From Geodermatophilaceae bacterium (GTDB lineage: Bacteria > Actinomycetota > Actinomycetes > Mycobacteriales > Geodermatophilaceae): a DNA stretch of 9,906 nt. The position numbers and the translations under genes are program-made. The notes beneath the pieces were generated by a model. It saw nothing but the letters and a program-made list of their open reading frames with translations. It was not told where the DNA came from and did no database searches. The stretch spans positions 1 through 9,906 of the forward strand of contig JACCXW010000292.1 of assembly GCA_013696785.1 (NCBI GenBank), in the 5' to 3' direction. Shown here piece by piece: positions 6,457 through 9,906 of this stretch. Positions within the stretch are counted from its first letter, which is position 1, and each line of letters starts with the position of its first letter.

Positions 6457-6462
6457 ATCATA
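6457..6462 (-). promoter_or_regulatory. -10 box of the leuS promoter
   Basis: On the minus strand TATGAT, one mismatch from TATAAT, ends 6 nt before the leader-peptide ATG. This predicts a transcript starting at about 6450 with a 117-nt leader before leuS. No clear TTGACA-like -35 is seen at 16-19 nt spacing, which is common for actinobacterial housekeeping promoters. Confidence 0.65.
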
Positions 6463-6535
6463 GTCGCCCGGCCTACTCCGATTGGGCAGCAGCCCGCGTC
6501 GGTCGGTGTAGACACACGGTGGCGGAGGGAACGGC

Positions 6536-8152
6536 ATGAGCATTGACGCGGGTTCGGACCGGGCCACCGTGCAGCAGTGGTTCTTGTCCCGGGACGAGCG
6601 GGCCAATCGCGCCACCCGGCTGCCGACCTGGACCGAGGGCAACGACGCGAGGCCACTGATCCACGGCGGCAGCTACTTCGCCCGGCTGGTCGACGAGGTG
6701 TCCACCCTCGCCGCCGGCGACCATCTCTTCTTCACCGATTGGCGTGGTGACCCCGACGAGGCGATGCGGGACGGCGGTCCGAGCATTGCGGACCTCTTCA
6801 GCGCGGCGGCCCGCCGCGGCGTCGTGGTCAAGGGGCTGGTGTGGCGCTCGCACCTGGACACCTTCGCTTTCAGCGAGGAGGAGAACCGGCATCTCGGCGA
6901 GCGGATCGAGGCAGCCGGCGGTGAGGTCCTCCTCGACCAGCGGGTACGCCGTGGGGGCTCGCACCACCAGAAGTTCGTCGTTCTGCGCCATCCACGGCGG
7001 CCCGAACTCGACGTCGCCTTCGCCGGCGGCATCGACCTGTGCCACGGCCGTCGCGACGACGCCGAACACCTGGGCGACCCGCAGCCGGTCCGGATGGCCA
7101 AGGCGTACGGCGATCGTCCGCCCTGGCACGACGTCCAACTGGAGTTGCGCGGGCCGGTCGTCGGTGCCCTGGACACCACGTTCCGGGAGCGGTGGAACGA
7201 CCCGAACTCGCTGGACGCGCACAATCCGCTGGCCCGTCTGCGCGACCGGGTCGGCCACGCGGACATGTCCGCCGACCCACTGCCGCCGCAACCGCCCGAC
7301 CCCCTACCCATGGGGCCGATGGCGATCCAGGTGCTGCGCACGTACGCCGCCATCCGGCCGCGGTACTACTTCGCCCCGCGCGGCGAGCGGACCGTGGCCC
7401 ACGGCTACACCAAGGCGGTCTCGCAGGCTCGACGACTGATCTACCTGGAGGACCAGTACATGTGGTCCAAGGACGTCGCGGCACTCTTCGCCACGGCGAT
7501 GCGGCGCCACCGCGACCTGCACGTCGTGGTCGTTGTCCCGCGGTATCCGGATGTGGACGGTCCGATCGCGCTGCCGCCCAACATGATCGGCCGGCAGCAG
7601 GCGATCGACCTGTGCCGGGCGGTCGACCCCGGTCGGCTGCATGTCTTCGACGTCGAGAACCGGCTGGGGACGCCGGTGTACGTGCACGCCAAGGTCTGCG
7701 TCGTCGACGACGTGTGGTGCAGCGTCGGGAGCGACAACTTCAACCGCCGATCCTGGACGCATGACAGCGAGCTGTCCTGCGCGGTGCTGGACAGCCGACG
7801 AGACGACAGGGAGCCGCTGGACCCAGCGGGACTCGGTCACGGGGCGCGGGTATTCGCCAGGGATCTGCGACTGCGGTTGTGGCGCGAACACCTCGACCGC
7901 GCCGAGGCCGGCAACGCCGAGGCCGACCTGCTCGAACCGGCCGATGCGGTGGCCGCGATCCGCGCTGGCGCGGACGCCCTGGAACGCTGGCATGAGCAAG
8001 GCCGTAACGGACCTCGACCGCCAGGCCGGCTGCGGCCGCACCGCCCGGAACAGGTGTCTATGGCGACGAGACTCTGGGCAGTGCCGGCCTACCGGATGAT
8101 GTACGACCCCGACGGCCGCCCGTGGCGCAAGCGGCTGCGGCGGACCTGGTAG
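6536..8152 (+). CDS. Phospholipase D superfamily protein with two HKD motifs
   Basis: This 538-residue protein carries the two catalytic repeats of the PLD superfamily, which form one active site and hydrolyse or transfer phosphodiester bonds through a phospho-histidine. Repeat 1 is SHHQKFVVL (142-150) with H144 and K146, followed by AFAGGIDL (161-168). Repeat 2 is YVHAKVCVVDDVWCSVGSDN (382-401) with H384, K386 and D391, then NRRS. In repeat 1 the Asp expected five residues after the Lys is not there (R151); an eight-residue insertion places D159 before the GG segment. No signal peptide or membrane helix is visible, so the product may stay in the cytoplasm, with phospholipid or nucleic-acid-like substrates both possible. 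ATG 6536 has GGAGGG at 6524-6529. The gene diverges from leuS and abuts the next gene tail to tail. A convincing promoter was not found. Confidence 0.92.
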   Translation: MSIDAGSDRATVQQWFLSRDERANRATRLPTWTEGNDARPLIHGGSYFARLVDEVSTLAAGDHLFFTDWRGDPDEAMRDGGPSIADLFSAAARRGVVVKGLVWRSHLDTFAFSEEENRHLGERIEAAGGEVLLDQRVRRGGSHHQKFVVLRHPRRPELDVAFAGGIDLCHGRRDDAEHLGDPQPVRMAKAYGDRPPWHDVQLELRGPVVGALDTTFRERWNDPNSLDAHNPLARLRDRVGHADMSADPLPPQPPDPLPMGPMAIQVLRTYAAIRPRYYFAPRGERTVAHGYTKAVSQARRLIYLEDQYMWSKDVAALFATAMRRHRDLHVVVVVPRYPDVDGPIALPPNMIGRQQAIDLCRAVDPGRLHVFDVENRLGTPVYVHAKVCVVDDVWCSVGSDNFNRRSWTHDSELSCAVLDSRRDDREPLDPAGLGHGARVFARDLRLRLWREHLDRAEAGNAEADLLEPADAVAAIRAGADALERWHEQGRNGPRPPGRLRPHRPEQVSMATRLWAVPAYRMMYDPDGRPWRKRLRRTW

Positions 8153-9085
8153 TCAGCCCAGCTGTGGCGCGACCTCGGCGCCGACCAGTTCGATCTGGTC
8201 GAGATCACTGAGATCGAGCAACTGCAGGTACATCCGTTGCGATCCGGCCTCGGCGAAGCGCCCCAGCGTGTCGACGCACTCCGCCGGCGTACCGGCGATG
8301 CCGTTCTCGCGCAGCGCGGCAGGATCCCGGCCGATCGCGTCGGCCCGCTCGGCCACCTCCGCGTCGTCGCGTCCGCAGCAGACGACGAGCGCGTTGGACA
8401 GCCGCAGGCTGTCCGGGTCGCGACCGATGTCGGTGCACGCAGCCCGGACCCGATCGAAGAGCACCCGGGTGTCGTCGGGGCCGGTGAAGTTCGCGTTGAA
8501 CTCGTCGGCGAAGCGGGCGGCCAGTTGCGGCGTACGCCGTTTCCCGCTGCCGCCGACGATGATCGGCGGGTGCGGCCGCTGGAAGGGCTTCGGCAATCCC
8601 GGTGAGTCCGTGACCGTGTAGTGCGTGCCGGTGAAGCTGTAGCGCTCACCGACAGGCGTGTCCCAGAGTCCGGTGATCAGCTCGAGCTGCTCGGCGTACC
8701 GGTCGAAGCGCTCACCGATGGCCGGGAAGTCGATGCCGTACGCCGCATGCTCCTCCTCGTACCAGCCGGCTCCGAGCCCGAGTTCGACCCGGCCGTTGCT
8801 CATCTGATCGACCTGCGCTACTTGGACCGCGAGGACGCCTGGCCAGCGGAAGGTCCCCGGGCTGACCAACGTCCCGAGCCGGATCCGGCTGGTGTCCCGG
8901 GCCAGGCCGGCCAGCGACGTCCAGGCATCCGTCGGGCCGGGCAGCCCGTCGCCGCTACCCATCACCAGGTAGTGGTCGGAGCGAAAGAAGGCGTCGAAGC
9001 CTGAGTCCTCGGCGGCGCGCGCGACCGTGAGGAGGTCGTCGTAGCTCGCGCCCTGCTGGGGTTCGGTGAATATCCGCAGGTCCAT
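8153..9085 (-). CDS. LLM-class F420-dependent oxidoreductase
   Basis: This 310-residue protein is a luciferase-like (TIM-barrel) monooxygenase-superfamily member of the F420-using type. It shows FRSDHYLV (34-41), where the DH is typical of F420 binders, then SRIRLGTLVSP (66-76), the strand-turn GRVELGLGAGWYEEEH (98-113), RPHPPIIVGGSG (170-181) and the C-terminal GTPAECVDTLGRF (265-277). These point to hydride transfer with reduced F420 on an unidentified substrate; an FMN-dependent role cannot be excluded. The frame stays open upstream through the neighbouring divergent gene, but that extension is Ala/Arg/Ser-rich antisense readout. ATG 9085 is chosen because it starts the standard MDLRIF N-terminus and sits 7 nt after a -10-like box. 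The stop at 8153-8155 directly follows the stop of the convergent phospholipase D gene, with no spacer and no terminator visible. Confidence 0.92.
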   Translation of the reverse strand: MDLRIFTEPQQGASYDDLLTVARAAEDSGFDAFFRSDHYLVMGSGDGLPGPTDAWTSLAGLARDTSRIRLGTLVSPGTFRWPGVLAVQVAQVDQMSNGRVELGLGAGWYEEEHAAYGIDFPAIGERFDRYAEQLELITGLWDTPVGERYSFTGTHYTVTDSPGLPKPFQRPHPPIIVGGSGKRRTPQLAARFADEFNANFTGPDDTRVLFDRVRAACTDIGRDPDSLRLSNALVVCCGRDDAEVAERADAIGRDPAALRENGIAGTPAECVDTLGRFAEAGSQRMYLQLLDLSDLDQIELVGAEVAPQLG

Positions 9086-9092
9086 GCCGGTC

Positions 9093-9098
9093 ACGCTA
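9093..9098 (-). promoter_or_regulatory. Candidate -10 box for the leaderless LLM oxidoreductase transcript
   Basis: On the minus strand TAGCGT matches TANNNT and ends 7 nt before ATG 9085. No Shine-Dalgarno sequence precedes that ATG, so a leaderless mRNA starting at the ATG is likely. This box also argues against the alternative GTG at 9094, which would overlap it. Confidence 0.5.
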
Positions 9099-9123
9099 GC
9101 GCGCAGCGCCAGGGACCCTCGCG

Positions 9124-9152
9124 TGGTCATCCACCGACCGACAGGGCAGGAT
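9124..9152 (+). promoter_or_regulatory. Weak candidate promoter for the 11-mer-repeat protein gene
   Basis: TGGTCA (9124-9129; four of six bases of TTGACA) and CAGGAT (9147-9152) are separated by 17 nt and lie about 30 nt before the GTG start at 9183. Two copies of GACCGAC (9136-9142 and 9154-9160) flank the -10. The match is modest and could be chance. Confidence 0.3.
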
Positions 9153-9182
9153 GGACCGACCACCGAGCGGAAAGAGGCAACA

Positions 9183-9906
9183 GTGCTGGGCATCCACAAG
9201 AAGACCCGTAGCCAGGTGATCGGCGGCGAGTTCAGCGAGGGGCTCGCGCACATGCGAGTCGCTGCCGGCGAGGCCGCGGCCGGCGCGAGCGAGGCCCTGG
9301 CGCCCCGGATCGAGGCTGTCCGCGAATCCGTGGCACCGCGGGTCGGAGCGGCCCGTGACGCGTTGGCACCGCGGGTGGACAGCGCCTGGGAAGCCGCCGC
9401 CGGTGCTGTTGCCGGCGCGCGTGAGGCCGCTGCCCCGCAGTGGGACAGGGCGGTAGCCACCGCTGGATCCGCCGCAGCCACCGTCGAGGCGCGTGGGCGC
9501 AGGGCCCGCAAGCGGGCGAAGGCGAGCGCCGCCGATCTGCGCAAGCAGGCGAAGTCGAGCCGCGCGGACGTGCGCAAGCAGGTCAGGAGCTCCGCGTCGG
9601 ACGTGCGGGCGCAGGCAGAGTCGGCCATGGCCGAAGCTCGCCAGCAGGCCACGTCCCGGTCGAAGAAGGCCCGCAAGCTCGCAAAGTCCACCGCGAAAGA
9701 CGTCCGCAAGCAGGCCCTGGCCAGCGTCAAGGACAGCCGGAAGCGGGCCACGAAGCTCGGTCGCAATGCACGTCGGCGCGCCGATGCCGCGGTCGCCCGT
9801 GCGAGCGGGCAGCGCAAGTCCCGGCGCTGGCCGTGGCTTCTGGCCGCCCTCGGCCTTGGTGCCGTCGCGGCCGCGGTGGTGCGCCGACGCGCCGACGCGC
9901 CGACGC
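9183..9906 (+). CDS. Ala/Arg/Lys-rich 11-mer-repeat protein with C-terminal membrane segment (3' end missing)
   Basis: I do not recognise a named family. The frame from GTG 9183 stays open to the window end, giving 241 residues, with AAAGAGG (9171-9177) 5 nt before the start. Residues 29-94 form Ala-rich 11-residue units opening A-P-R. Residues 107-205 form nine basic 11-residue units of the type D-V-R-K-Q-A-x-S-x-A-x, with Arg invariant at position 3. A basic stretch RKSRRWPW (211-218) then leads into a hydrophobic segment LLAALGLGAVAAAVV (219-233) and RRR. This looks like a long amphipathic, highly basic helix tethered to the membrane by its C-terminus, with most of the protein probably in the cytoplasm. 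The general plan resembles Streptomyces DUF5324-type proteins, but I cannot claim homology. It diverges from the LLM oxidoreductase gene across a 97-nt gap. A role in binding membrane lipid or DNA is inference. Confidence 0.8.
   Translation, partial: MLGIHKKTRSQVIGGEFSEGLAHMRVAAGEAAAGASEALAPRIEAVRESVAPRVGAARDALAPRVDSAWEAAAGAVAGAREAAAPQWDRAVATAGSAAATVEARGRRARKRAKASAADLRKQAKSSRADVRKQVRSSASDVRAQAESAMAEARQQATSRSKKARKLAKSTAKDVRKQALASVKDSRKRATKLGRNARRRADAAVARASGQRKSRRWPWLLAALGLGAVAAAVVRRRADAPT
9267..9464 (+). repeat. Protein-level 11-residue repeats, acidic/neutral APR type (6 units)
   Basis: Residues 29-94 of the GTG-start gene divide into six 11-residue units beginning at 29, 40, 51, 62, 73 and 84. 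The pattern is A-P-R-[IV]-x-x-A-x-[ED]-x-[AVL]. The A-P-R opening is exact at 40, 51 and 62, while 84 reads A-P-Q and the units at 29 and 73 are degenerate. At the DNA level this is a diverged 33-bp periodicity. Confidence 0.7.
9501..9797 (+). repeat. Protein-level 11-residue repeats, basic RKQA type (9 units)
   Basis: Residues 107-205 divide without gaps into nine 11-residue units starting at 107, 118, 129, 140, 151, 162, 173, 184 and 195. Arg is present at position 3 of all nine, Ala at position 6 of eight (Val in the third), and Lys or Arg at position 4 of seven. The units are diverged copies, a 33-bp period in the DNA. Confidence 0.8.
9881..9906 (+). repeat. 8-bp tandem repeat GCGCCGAC, at least 3.25 copies
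   Basis: GCGCCGAC occurs three times in a row from 9881 and starts a fourth copy where the window stops. It lies in the coding sequence just after the membrane segment of the 11-mer-repeat protein. Because 8 is not a multiple of 3, gain or loss of one copy would shift the reading frame. The full copy number is not visible. Confidence 0.7.

Noticed and set aside
6488..6535. A promoter for the phospholipase D gene (TTGGGC and TGTAGA)
   Set aside because: The spacing is 19 nt and neither box is close to consensus, so I could not support it as a feature.
9086..9817. An N-terminal extension of over 240 residues for the LLM oxidoreductase
   Set aside because: The extension is low-complexity Ala/Arg/Ser readout antisense to the 11-mer-repeat gene. 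The family normally starts at MDLRIF, and a -10 box lies inside the extension.

Overview
The window is GC-rich chromosomal DNA from an actinomycete (Actinomycetota). Supporting signs are a SigJ-type ECF41 sigma factor, an F420-type luciferase-like oxidoreductase, several TANNNT boxes placed 6-7 nt before a start codon (the leaderless-mRNA layout common in this phylum), and GTG starts. I cannot name the genus. The region is gene-dense, with no mobile element, CRISPR array, tRNA or rRNA visible and no gene-free stretch over about 200 bp.

Left part (1-1705): the 3' end of an FAD-dependent oxidoreductase overlaps by one base an ECF41 sigma factor with a C-terminal SnoaL-like domain. A CxxC-containing carboxymuconolactone decarboxylase-family gene follows, and the gap before it carries a good match to the promoter described for ECF41 factors. 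This looks like a self-contained regulator-target unit.

Middle left (1713-3461): lipB, apparently leaderless, is translationally coupled to a DUF2237 gene. A two-domain protein with a HicB-like N-terminus and a DinB-like C-terminus comes next. It converges with leuS, encoded on the minus strand (3475-6333). Upstream of leuS is a compact transcription attenuator: a consensus-like -10 box, an apparently leaderless 13-residue leader peptide whose four leucines use four different codons, a 10-bp hairpin and an intrinsic terminator.

Right part (6536-9906): a phospholipase D-family protein diverges from leuS. It meets tail to tail, with no spacer, an LLM-class F420-dependent oxidoreductase on the minus strand. 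Diverging from that gene is an incomplete GTG-start gene running off the window. Its product is built almost entirely of 11-residue repeats followed by a C-terminal membrane segment, and the window ends inside an 8-bp tandem repeat in the same gene.

The points most worth a second look are the leuS attenuator, the ECF41 promoter/target arrangement and the 11-mer-repeat membrane protein.
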